5,048 bases of DNA, from NCBI GenBank assembly GCA_903928275.1, contig CAIYQJ010000053.1, forward strand, positions 1 through 5,048, given 5' to 3'. Below, piece by piece: positions 1 to 5,048 of the stretch. Positions within the stretch are counted from its first letter, which is position 1; the number at the start of each line of letters is the position of its first letter. The DNA comes from an uncultured Chloroflexota bacterium (GTDB lineage: Bacteria > Chloroflexota > Limnocylindria > Limnocylindrales > CSP1-4). A program made the position numbers and the translations under genes. The notes beneath the pieces are model-generated. The model did not search any database. It had not been told where the DNA came from and was given only the letters and a program-made list of their open reading frames with translations.

Positions 1-1591
1 AGACGCCGTCGGCGCCGATCTTCCACCCGGCGCCCTCGATGAGCCGCCGGGCTGCCGCGGTGTCGACGGTCGGCTTCGGGAGATTGTCGTCGTACGCCCA
101 CGTCCCGGGAAGCACCGGACCGTAGATCGGCAGCGCGGCGCCACCGGTCGCGGCGTCCACGTCGCGGGGCAGGTCGATGCACAGCTGGAGTGCCTTCCGG
201 AGATCGACGTCCGCGAAAAGGCGCCCCGGCCGCACGTTGAACTGGAGCGCGTAGTACGCCGACTCCGGGCGGATGGCGACGCGGACGCCGTGCGAGGCGG
301 CTGTCGCCCGGAATGCGGGGCCGAGGTTGGTGAGGCTCGAGAGGTCGCCCGCCTGGTAGAGGTCGACGCTGCCACCGACGAGGTCCGAGCCGTCCCCCTT
401 CGATGGGACGAAGTCGAGGTAGCGTGTCGCGGCCGGACCTCTGTGGTAGCCGGGCCAGGCCTCGAGGTGGATGCCGGCGGCGTCCTCGGAGACGAGCCGG
501 TACGGCCCGGCTCCGATCGGGTGCCAGTCGACCGAGAGGACCGCGTACGCCGCGGCCACGGCGTCGAGGCCGGTCGCGCCTATCGCCGTCGCGACCTGGC
601 GGACGAACCACCCGGCGTTGACCACGTAGTCACACAGGTCGAACGTCCCGCTGCGGGACCAGTCCTCGCGGTACATGGGCGCCCCGATCGTCGTCAGCAG
701 GGCGGCCGCCGCATCGAGGCCTGGCGTGCAGACCGGGGGATCCTTGCTCGTCTCCGCGTCGATCGTGTCGGCGAGCTTGACCAGGTCCGTCGCCTTAAGG
801 CCCTTCGTCGCGGCGACGAACGCCGCGTACGACGCCTCGACCGCATGCCGTGGCAGGATCGGGACCACGGGCAGGATCGTCGTCATGAATGTCGGGTCCA
901 CGGACGTGAGCACGAAGTCGACGGTCCGCGCGTCCACCACCCGGACTTCCGTGAGACTGCCGGTCCAGCTTCCCGGCGGCTGCGGGCCGCCGGAGAACGA
1001 CGGCCGCGAGAAGAGTCGGTACGTGTACGCGACGTCGTCGGCGGTCAGCGGCGTCCCGTCGTGGAAGGTCGTCTCGATGAGGTGGCAGCGGATGACCGTC
1101 CCGTCGCCCTGCGGCACGCATGGGCTGTCGGCGAGGTCAGGTGCGGCGCTGAAGCGGGTGTCGTACCGGTACAGGCCGCTGTAGACCACGGACCCGAGCG
1201 TGATCTTGTGCGAGTCGAGCCTCTCGGTGGCGCCCCGGAACCCGTACGTCGCGAAACCTGGGCCGGGGTTCCAGCCGATCGGCAGCGTGTCGGCGTCGGC
1301 GGGCGGCGCGGGGGTGGCCGAAGGTGCGGCACTGGCCGCCGTCGCGGTTGGGGCCGCGGCCGGCGACGCCGAAGACGGCGATGCGGCCGCAAAGGCTGTG
1401 GCGGCCGTGGATGGAGTCACCTGCGCGCCGCAGCCGACGGCGAGCAGCGCCGCTAGGAAGAGGGCGGCGGCCCGCGCGGCGAGCGCCCCCGGTCCTCGCA
1501 GGCCCGGGGGGACGCGCGCACGGTGAGATGGCGCCCCGCGAGCCAACGTGACCCCGCGGGTCGTCGCGACCAGCGATCCAGGCTCGGTCAC
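1..1591 (-). CDS. ABC transporter substrate-binding lipoprotein, family 5 (peptide/nickel type), C-terminus cut by window edge
   Basis: This is the extracytoplasmic solute receptor of an ABC importer of the SBP_bac_5 type, whose members bind oligopeptides, nickel or other small ligands. I translated it by hand: 530 residues, no stop, running off the left edge. A basic N-terminus leads to a hydrophobic stretch, LFLAALLAVGC, with lipobox Cys54. An Ala/Pro/Ser/Thr-rich linker follows to about residue 105, so the protein is probably lipid-anchored outside the membrane. Family hallmarks are GSVVYSGLYRYD (about 132-143), FHDGTPLTADDVAYT (176-190), GAGPY (360-364) followed by HLEAWPGYHRGP, and DLRKALQLCIDLP (463-475). 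The family is usually about 500-600 residues, so little is missing. I chose GTG 1591 because GGAGGGG sits 7 bases upstream; an in-frame stop at 1639-1637 limits extension, leaving TTG 1546 and GTG 1624 as weaker options. The ligand cannot be told from this sequence. The family call is firm; the start is moderately sure. Confidence 0.93.
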   Translation of the reverse strand, partial: MTEPGSLVATTRGVTLARGAPSHRARVPPGLRGPGALAARAAALFLAALLAVGCGAQVTPSTAATAFAAASPSSASPAAAPTATAASAAPSATPAPPADADTLPIGWNPGPGFATYGFRGATERLDSHKITLGSVVYSGLYRYDTRFSAAPDLADSPCVPQGDGTVIRCHLIETTFHDGTPLTADDVAYTYRLFSRPSFSGGPQPPGSWTGSLTEVRVVDARTVDFVLTSVDPTFMTTILPVVPILPRHAVEASYAAFVAATKGLKATDLVKLADTIDAETSKDPPVCTPGLDAAAALLTTIGAPMYREDWSRSGTFDLCDYVVNAGWFVRQVATAIGATGLDAVAAAYAVLSVDWHPIGAGPYRLVSEDAAGIHLEAWPGYHRGPAATRYLDFVPSKGDGSDLVGGSVDLYQAGDLSSLTNLGPAFRATAASHGVRVAIRPESAYYALQFNVRPGRLFADVDLRKALQLCIDLPRDVDAATGGAALPIYGPVLPGTWAYDDNLPKPTVDTAAARRLIEGAGWKIGADGV

Positions 1592-1598
1592 GATCGGA

Positions 1599-1605
1599 CC
1601 CCTCC
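1599..1605 (-). promoter_or_regulatory. Ribosome binding site of the solute-binding protein gene
   Basis: GGAGGGG on the minus strand lies 7 bases before GTG 1591. It is the best Shine-Dalgarno match near any candidate start. It favours this start over TTG 1546, which has only a run of four G, and over GTG 1624, which has none. The cost is a long leader with the lipobox cysteine at residue 54. Confidence 0.6.
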
Positions 1606-1736
1606 GTCGACCGGACCATCTCACCGCTGCGCGGAGTCAGTGTCCAGTGCCGTCCGTATGCAAGTGCGCGCGGGGGCGGCGGCGGAGAGGGCGGTGCGTC
1701 GAGGAGGCTCCGTCGGGCGCGACCTCGCCCGCGATG

Positions 1737-1976
1737 TCAGCGGGCAGCCCCGTGGCGAGCCGACCCGAGCGTGCCGGTGAACGCGCGGAGGAGGTGCGCG
1801 GCGGTCGTCCGCGGGTGACGGATGCTGGCATGCCCTGCGTCCCGCGCCGCGGGCGACTGCGCCCGGCGCTCCCGCGACGCCGCGCTCGCCATCCGCTGGT
1901 TGGCGGCGTCCGATCGCCGCTCCGAGTGGTCGCGCTCGATCAGCCACAGCCTGTCGTCGGACGAGATCCCGTACAC
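1737..1976 (-). CDS. Hypothetical protein, 79 residues
   Basis: I do not recognise this protein. It starts at GTG 1976, with GAAAGGGG ending 6 bases upstream, and stops at TGA 1739-1737. About 92% of its codons end in G or C (73 of 79). In the same frame just upstream of the GTG, the figure falls to roughly 70%, which supports both coding and this start. The N-terminal half, MYGISSDDRLWLIERDHSER, is charged with a Trp-Leu-Ile core and continues into a helix-like Arg/Ala stretch with DAANQRMASAASRERRA. The C-terminal half is basic and His/Arg-rich, ending in HGAAR. There is no membrane segment, signal peptide or cysteine. It lies between the crp gene and the binding-protein gene, 205 and 145 bases from them on the same strand. 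A longer version could begin at ATG 2210, but it would add codons of weaker bias. Chance ORFs are common at this GC content, so the call is moderate. Confidence 0.5.
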   Translation of the reverse strand: MYGISSDDRLWLIERDHSERRSDAANQRMASAASRERRAQSPAARDAGHASIRHPRTTAAHLLRAFTGTLGSARHGAAR

Positions 1977-1982
1977 CTCGGG

Positions 1983-1990
1983 CCCCTTTC
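1983..1990 (-). promoter_or_regulatory. Ribosome binding site of the 79-residue ORF
   Basis: GAAAGGGG on the minus strand is followed by 6 bases and then GTG 1976. It is a fair match to AAGGAGG at normal spacing. It coincides with the point where third-position GC rises, which is why this start was chosen over ATG 2210. Confidence 0.4.
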
Positions 1991-2110
1991 GGTCCGGCGA
2001 CCATGCGTCGCGCGCCGGATGTGTCCGATGGTGGGGTTCCGCGCGCCCCCGCACAGTCAGCCCGCCGACCGGCGAAGCGTGGACGCCGAGGTACCGGGAC
2101 TGTCGTGGAT

Positions 2111-2129
2111 GCGACACCGCGGGTGTCGC
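2111..2129 (-). terminator. Perfect 8-bp GC-rich hairpin downstream of the crp-family gene
   Basis: The arms GCGACACC (2111-2118) and GGTGTCGC (2122-2129) are perfectly complementary around a 3-base loop. The hairpin starts about 52 bases after the crp stop and lies before the 79-residue ORF. No T-run follows on the minus strand, so it is not a canonical intrinsic terminator. High-GC bacteria often use such T-less hairpins, but it could equally be an operator or part of the leader of the next gene. Confidence 0.35.
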
Positions 2130-2181
2130 GCCGCGGATCCCGGGGCGGCGGGAGGTCAGGTGGCGCCGGGCCCGGTCGCGC

Positions 2182-2892
2182 TCATCGCCCTGCCACCCGC
2201 GCAAGGGCATCGATGTCGGGGATGACGATCGTCTCGTGCTCGATGCGCAGGAGCCCTTCGTTCGAGAAGCCGCTCAGCATCCGGTTCACGCTCTGCCGGG
2301 AGCCGCCGATCATCGCGGCGAGGTCGCCCTGGGTGAAGCGCCAGGAGAGCACGGCGCCCGGACCCGCGGGCTCTTCGGCCCGGGCGAGCTCGACGAGGCG
2401 CATCGCGAGCCGACCGGACAGATCGTAGAAGTGGAGCTCCTCCGCGTGGCGGGTCAGCCGCCGAAGCTCCGTCGCCAGGCCGGTGAGGAGGGCGAGTCTC
2501 AGGGCCGGCTGCGTCTCGACGAGCCCGAGGAACGGCGCGCGCGCGAGCGAGTCCAGCTCCGTGGGCTCGAGGGCGACCGCCGTGGCGGACCTCTCGGCTC
2601 CGTCGAGGACCGCAAGCTCGCCGAAGAAGTCGCCGGGGCGGAGCGTCGCGATGATCGCCTCCTCGCCCTCCGGTGATGCGAGGACGATCTTCACGGACCC
2701 CGACACGACGACGAGCAGCGAATCGCCGGGATCACCTGCGTGGAAGATCACCTCGTTGCGGCGGAAACGCCGGGTCCGCAGGAGGCGCGCGACGGCCGCC
2801 AGCGACGCGTCGTCCATCTCGGCGAACAGCGCGCACGATCGCAGGACCGTCGGGTCGATCCGGGGCTGGGCATGCCTGCTCGTGAAGGCCAT
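2182..2892 (-). CDS. Crp/Fnr-family transcriptional regulator
   Basis: This cytoplasmic DNA-binding regulator has 236 residues, a normal length for the family. The N-terminal cyclic-nucleotide-binding beta-roll spans about residues 20-125. It contains FRRNEVIFHAGDPGDSL, then SGSVKIVL, then the phosphate-binding cassette FFGELAVLDGAERSATAVA (89-107), in which Gly91, Glu92, Arg101 and Ser102 match the cAMP-contacting positions of E. coli CRP. A long dimerisation helix follows (about 128-155). The winged helix has FTQGDLAAMIGGSRQSVNRM (186-205) with recognition helix SRQSVNR. Cys20 is the only cysteine, so an FNR-type iron-sulfur cluster is unlikely. I chose ATG 2892 because GAGGAG lies 5 bases upstream and a promoter-like pair lies just before it. 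The same frame stays open to 3075, but that would translate a repeat tract and the putative promoter. The real effector (cAMP, another nucleotide, or none) is not determined. Confidence 0.94.
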   Translation of the reverse strand: MAFTSRHAQPRIDPTVLRSCALFAEMDDASLAAVARLLRTRRFRRNEVIFHAGDPGDSLLVVVSGSVKIVLASPEGEEAIIATLRPGDFFGELAVLDGAERSATAVALEPTELDSLARAPFLGLVETQPALRLALLTGLATELRRLTRHAEELHFYDLSGRLAMRLVELARAEEPAGPGAVLSWRFTQGDLAAMIGGSRQSVNRMLSGFSNEGLLRIEHETIVIPDIDALARVAGR

Positions 2893-2897
2893 CCCGT

Positions 2898-2903
2898 CTC
2901 CTC
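2898..2903 (-). promoter_or_regulatory. Ribosome binding site of the crp-family gene
   Basis: GAGGAG on the minus strand is separated by 5 bases from ATG 2892. It decides between this start and in-frame starts further upstream, such as the ATG at 3075. Confidence 0.6.
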
Positions 2904-2919
2904 GCGAAAGGGAGCCGTC

Positions 2920-2948
2920 AGCGTAGGCATGGAGCGCATGAGAGGCAA
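2920..2948 (-). promoter_or_regulatory. Putative promoter of the crp-family gene
   Basis: On the minus strand TTGCCT (2948-2943, 4 of 6 to the -35 consensus) is followed by a 17-base spacer and TACGCT (2925-2920, with the conserved TA and final T of the -10 box). Transcription would begin near 2912, giving a leader of about 20 bases that still contains the GAGGAG ribosome site. The spacing is ideal but the boxes are only partial matches, so this is a prediction by eye. Confidence 0.4.
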
Positions 2949-2970
2949 CAGCCGTTCGGCCCGCCCGGTC

Positions 2971-3020
2971 GGTCTGCCGGCGGACGCCGGGGTCTGCCGG
3001 CGGACGCCGGAGTCTGCCGG
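2971..3020. repeat. 20-bp tandem repeat, 2.5 copies, upstream of the crp-family gene
   Basis: The unit GGTCTGCCGGCGGACGCCGG occurs at 2971-2990 and again identically at 2991-3010. A half copy with one change, AGTCTGCCGG, follows at 3011-3020. Each full unit contains the perfect inverted repeat CCGGCG/CGCCGG. The junction between units can also pair (CGCCGG, GGTCTG loop, CCGGCG), so alternative hairpins are possible. The tract ends 22 bases upstream of the putative -35 box. It could be a multi-copy operator, a folded terminator remnant of the phosphatase transcript, or simple replication slippage. Confidence 0.85.
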
Positions 3021-3040
3021 CCGTGGCCGCCGAGGCTCGC

Positions 3041-3063
3041 CGGGTCGGGAAGCGCGCGACCCG
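3041..3063 (-). terminator. Possible hairpin terminator downstream of the phosphatase gene
   Basis: The arms CGGGTCG (3041-3047) and CGACCCG (3057-3063) form a perfect 7-bp stem with a 9-base loop. It lies about 28 bases after the phosphatase stop on the minus strand. No T-run follows. The position fits an end-of-transcript structure before the separately promoted crp-family gene, but at this GC content a chance inverted repeat is possible. Confidence 0.3.
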
Positions 3064-3091
3064 CCCCACTCCCATCTGTCGGGCCCGGGGC

Positions 3092-3904
3092 TCAGGAGCG
3101 ATCGATGAACGCGTCGCGCAGCGCCGTCTGCACCTCTGCGTCGAGCCCGAGCCCGTCGGAGAAGTAGCCGGCGATCGTCCCGTTGCGCGTGCGCATCTCG
3201 TCGAGCGCCGCGTCGAGGTAGCCGGGTTGCACGCCGAGCACGCTCCGGAGCAGCTCCGGGTCGCCGCCGGCGGACGTGAATCGGTCGAAGACGGGCTGCA
3301 GCGCCGGGAGGAGCTGCTCGTTGGTGAGCAGGTACTCGGCCATGACGTCGTCGTCGGACACGCCCAGGAGCATCAGCAGGGCAGCGGACGCCCAGCCGGT
3401 GCGGTCCTTGCCGGTGGTGCAGTGGAAGAGGGCCGGCCGGTTCCGCTCATGGGCGAGGTCGGAGAAGAGGCGGCGGTAGGCGCGAAGTGCGCTCCCGAGC
3501 CCCGCCGTGTCGCGGTACCCGCGCTCCATGATCGCGACGCCTCTGCCCCCACCCAGCTCCGCCGCGGCAGCCCCGGGGTCGGAGAGGAAGGCGAGGAGCT
3601 GGGCCGGTCCGGCGCCGGGCACGTCGGCGAGCACGTCCAGGACGATGTGGTCGGCGCCGGCGGGCACCCGGTCGGGCTCGGCCGTCCGCTCGGCCTCCGT
3701 GCGGAGGTCGTAGACGGCCCGCAGCCCCAGTGCGGCGACAGCGGGCATGTCGGCGTCCGAGAGCTTCCCCAGGTCGGTCGAGCGGTACAGCAGTCCGCGG
3801 CGCACGCGGCCGCCGCCTGCGGTCGGCCAGCCGCCGAGGTCGCGCAGGTTCGGGAGCGAGGCGATCCGGATGCCCGCGCCCGGGCGGAGTGCGCTGTCGG
3901 TCAT
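3092..3904 (-). CDS. Cys-based protein tyrosine/lipid phosphatase (PtpB/LipA-like, Y_phosphatase3 type)
   Basis: This enzyme hydrolyses phosphate esters through a cysteinyl-phosphate intermediate. It has 270 residues, within the usual range. The P-loop FHCTTGKDRTGWASA places the nucleophile at Cys162 and the phosphate-binding Arg at 168 (C-x5-R). Upstream blocks typical of this family are NLRDLGG (19-25), GLLYRSTDLGKLSDAD (37-52) and VYDLRTEAE (64-72). The HCxxGKDRTG form matches bacterial and fungal phosphatases such as Mycobacterium PtpB and Listeria LipA rather than classical PTPs. Those relatives act on phosphotyrosine, phosphoserine/threonine or phosphoinositides, so the substrate here is open. 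No signal peptide or membrane segment is visible, so it is probably cytoplasmic. I chose ATG 3904 because GGAG lies 8 bases upstream; the frame is open to 4114, but that would overlap the preceding gene. It lies 80 bases after the zinc-ribbon gene, so co-transcription is possible but not shown. Confidence 0.95.
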   Translation of the reverse strand: MTDSALRPGAGIRIASLPNLRDLGGWPTAGGGRVRRGLLYRSTDLGKLSDADMPAVAALGLRAVYDLRTEAERTAEPDRVPAGADHIVLDVLADVPGAGPAQLLAFLSDPGAAAAELGGGRGVAIMERGYRDTAGLGSALRAYRRLFSDLAHERNRPALFHCTTGKDRTGWASAALLMLLGVSDDDVMAEYLLTNEQLLPALQPVFDRFTSAGGDPELLRSVLGVQPGYLDAALDEMRTRNGTIAGYFSDGLGLDAEVQTALRDAFIDRS

Positions 3905-3912
3905 CGATCTCT

Positions 3913-3916
3913 CTCC
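3913..3916 (-). promoter_or_regulatory. Ribosome binding site of the phosphatase gene
   Basis: GGAG, continuing as a purine run GAGA, lies on the minus strand 8 bases before ATG 3904. It supports this start over the in-frame extension to 4114, which would overlap the C-terminus of the upstream gene. Confidence 0.55.
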
Positions 3917-3984
3917 GGTACGGCGGGACGCAGAGGCGTCGATGCGTGACCGCCGCCAAGGGCACGAGGACCGGGCTCCGCCCC

Positions 3985-5048
3985 TCAGCTCGAGGGCGAG
4001 GCCTCGGAAGTGGCGGCGCCGGATCCCGAGCGCGGGCGCCGAGCGGGGCGCCCGACGGTCGCTCGATCCGGCGCGGGGAGGTCCCACCGGCAGCGACAGA
4101 GGCCCCGCGGGCACCCGACATGCGGGAGGCGGGGCGTGGCGAGCTCGGCGGCGATCGGGAAGGCCCGGTGATCATCCGAGCGACAGAGCTCGCAGCAGGT
4201 GGCGCCCCTGAGCTCGGCCTGACGCCCGATCCTCGCGATCCCCCTCAGCTCGGCGGTCGCGGCCTCGCGATGCAGCGCGACGGTCTCCGCGGGCGGTATC
4301 GCAGGCGATCCGGCGATCCGGTAGAGCGTCAGTGCCTGCTCGCGCCGCAGCCGCGACGCGTCTTCCCAGCGCCGCTCGCGCCTCGCGGCGTTGAACGACC
4401 GATCGACGCTGGCGACATAGAGCGCGCGCGCTGCCTCCACGGCGGCGGGGGATGGCCGGGCCGCCGCCAGTCGGGCCACGCGCTCGGCAGGCGCATGGAC
4501 GGACGCGGCGAGCTTCAGCCAGCGCCCGCGCTCCCGAGTCAACCGCCGGGAGCTCGCGATCCTCTGCCGCTCCGCCTCGAAGACCGGGATGGCCGCCTCG
4601 GTCAGGTACACGACGCGCCCCTCGATGCGCTTGACGACGATCCGCTGGAGGCACTGCTCGCAGCGACGACTGGTCGCCGGCGGCGGCTGCAGGACGGTCG
4701 CGCAGTACGGGCAGAAGGGCGGGATGGTCGCTGGGAGGCGCTTCGGCCGAGCCTTGGCGGTGCGCGAAGCCGGCGAACGGCGGGCGCTCGAAGCGGGGGG
4801 CACGCTCGCCTTCGGCTGGGACGGCGCCCTCGGAACGCGCGCGGCACGTTCGCGAGCCGGCGAGGCGACGACCGGCACTTCGGCGGCCACGAGAGCGTCG
4901 CGCGTGGCGTCCGGCGCGGCGGCGTCGGCGGCGATCGAGTCGGCAGCCTCCTCGGCCGGCGCGGCGGCGAACTCAACGACGGCGGCGGCGTCGGCGGCGA
5001 TCGAGTCGACAGCCTCCTCGGCCGGCGCGGAGGCGAACTCAACGGCGG
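3985..5048 (-). CDS. Uncharacterised protein with N-terminal repeats, a zinc ribbon and a C-terminal Cys/His cluster (5' end outside window)
   Basis: Its function is unknown. The frame is open from the TGA at 3987-3985 to the right edge, giving about 353 residues, so the true start is not visible. A GTG at 4890 is possible but has no ribosome site, and codons upstream of it look equally coding. For numbering I count from that GTG. Upstream lies a 22-residue Ala/Glu/Asp-rich repeat in two copies, followed by a basic Pro/Ala/Arg linker (about 11-55). A zinc ribbon follows with CPYC (60-63) and CEQC (77-80), then a beta-rich VVKRIEGRVVYLTEAA. A charged helical region (about 105-225) includes ARRERRWEDASRLRREQA, which faintly resembles a UVR motif. 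The C-terminal cluster has CCELC (232-236), PRLPH (253-257), Cys260 and CRC (265-267). This cluster recalls the Cys/His tail of phage Mu F/SPP1 gp7-type head morphogenesis proteins, but no phage genes are nearby. The tail after 270 is low-complexity. I am sure it is coding; the role is unresolved. Confidence 0.88.
   Translation of the reverse strand, partial: AVEFASAPAEEAVDSIAADAAAVVEFAAAPAEEAADSIAADAAAPDATRDALVAAEVPVVASPARERAARVPRAPSQPKASVPPASSARRSPASRTAKARPKRLPATIPPFCPYCATVLQPPPATSRRCEQCLQRIVVKRIEGRVVYLTEAAIPVFEAERQRIASSRRLTRERGRWLKLAASVHAPAERVARLAAARPSPAAVEAARALYVASVDRSFNAARRERRWEDASRLRREQALTLYRIAGSPAIPPAETVALHREAATAELRGIARIGRQAELRGATCCELCRSDDHRAFPIAAELATPRLPHVGCPRGLCRCRWDLPAPDRATVGRPARRPRSGSGAATSEASPSS
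4912..5043 (-). repeat. 66-bp in-frame tandem repeat encoding two 22-residue units
   Basis: Unit 1 (5043-4978) and unit 2 (4977-4912) match at 60 of 66 bases by manual alignment. They encode VEFASAPAEEAVDSIAADAA and VEFAAAPAEEAADSIAADAA, each followed by two more residues (AV and AP). The length is a multiple of three, so copy number can change without breaking the frame. The repeat may continue beyond the window, since the codons just before unit 1 encode Ala. The acidic, Ala-rich units contrast with the basic linker that follows. Confidence 0.85.

Noticed and set aside
290..1456. Long plus-strand frame of 388 residues, and a smaller one at 675-1184, opposite the solute-binding protein
   Set aside because: They are antisense to a convincing family 5 binding protein. 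The products are Arg/Gly/Val-rich with no domain pattern, as expected for shadow frames in high-GC DNA.
1635..1663. TTGCAT with a 17-base spacer to CTGACT upstream of the binding-protein gene as a promoter, plus the nearby direct repeat of CACTG
   Set aside because: The -10 box does not match TAnnnT and the -35 matches only half the consensus. The 5-base repeat is too short to mean anything at this GC content.
1621..2004. Alternative minus-strand frame of 127 residues overlapping the small ORF
   Set aside because: Its product is almost entirely Arg/Ala/Pro, and the frame at 1976-1737 fits the GC third-position bias and a ribosome site better.
1822..2676. Plus-strand frames through 1548-2676
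   Set aside because: They run antisense to the crp-family gene and the probable small ORF. No ribosome site or domain supports them, and they lack recognisable protein features.
2111..3063. CRISPR-like reading of the repeats and palindromes
   Set aside because: The only repeats are a directly abutting 20-bp tandem without spacers and isolated hairpins. There is no regular spacer spacing and no cas gene.
2893..3075. N-terminal extension of the Crp protein to ATG 3075 (61 extra residues)
   Set aside because: It would translate the 20-bp repeat and the likely promoter, gives an Arg-rich segment foreign to the family, and ATG 2892 has a good ribosome site and gives normal length.
3927..3940. 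Small inverted repeat GACGC-AGAG-GCGTC between the zinc-ribbon gene and the phosphatase gene
   Set aside because: A 5-bp stem is expected by chance in such GC-rich DNA, and no T-run or conserved context supports a terminator or riboswitch.
3023..3949. Plus-strand frame of 308 residues opposite the phosphatase
   Set aside because: It covers the complement of the P-loop and all conserved phosphatase blocks. Its product is a low-complexity Arg/Gly/Val/Glu mix with no recognisable motif.
3905..4114. N-terminal extension of the phosphatase to 4114
   Set aside because: It would overlap the coding end of the zinc-ribbon gene by over 100 bases and adds low-complexity residues. ATG 3904 with its purine-rich ribosome site starts right at the family boundary.

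Overview
The window is very GC-rich (roughly 70% by eye). Every gene I can support lies on the minus strand, and all four visible stop codons are TGA. The Ala/Pro/Ser/Thr linker after the lipoprotein cysteine, the Crp-type regulator and the codon bias suggest a high-GC bacterium. A Chloroflexota (for example Limnocylindria-like) or Actinomycetota genome fits best. No rRNA or marker gene is present, so this is an impression, not an identification.

The genes are described in transcription order, from right to left. (1) 5048-3985: the body and C-terminus of an uncharacterised protein whose start lies outside the window. It has 22-residue Ala/Glu/Asp-rich repeats, a basic Pro/Ala linker, a CPYC/CEQC zinc ribbon, an alpha-helical middle and a second Cys/His cluster. 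(2) 3904-3092: a complete Cys-based phosphatase of the PtpB/LipA-like type (signature HCTTGKDRTG). (3) 2892-2182: a complete Crp/Fnr-family regulator with its own plausible promoter. A 20-bp tandem repeat lies just upstream of that promoter. (4) 1976-1737: a probable 79-residue hypothetical protein. (5) 1591 to the left edge: an extracytoplasmic solute-binding lipoprotein of family 5 (peptide/nickel type), without its last residues.

The spacers between genes are 80, 199, 205 and 145 bases, so there are no translational overlaps. The genes look like a co-directional row of small transcription units rather than one tight operon. Two GC-rich hairpins, at 3041-3063 after the phosphatase gene and 2111-2129 after the crp gene, could separate units. 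The ABC permease and ATPase genes that normally partner the binding protein would be expected beyond the left edge, but this cannot be seen here. The Crp protein could control its neighbours or itself, but no classical TGTGA-N6-TCACA site was found.

I do not see a clear new multi-gene system. The least understood items are the double-zinc-site protein with N-terminal repeats, the 79-residue ORF, and the repeat and promoter arrangement upstream of crp. No CRISPR array, tRNA, rRNA, insertion sequence or attachment site was recognised. No gene-free stretch exceeds about 205 bases.
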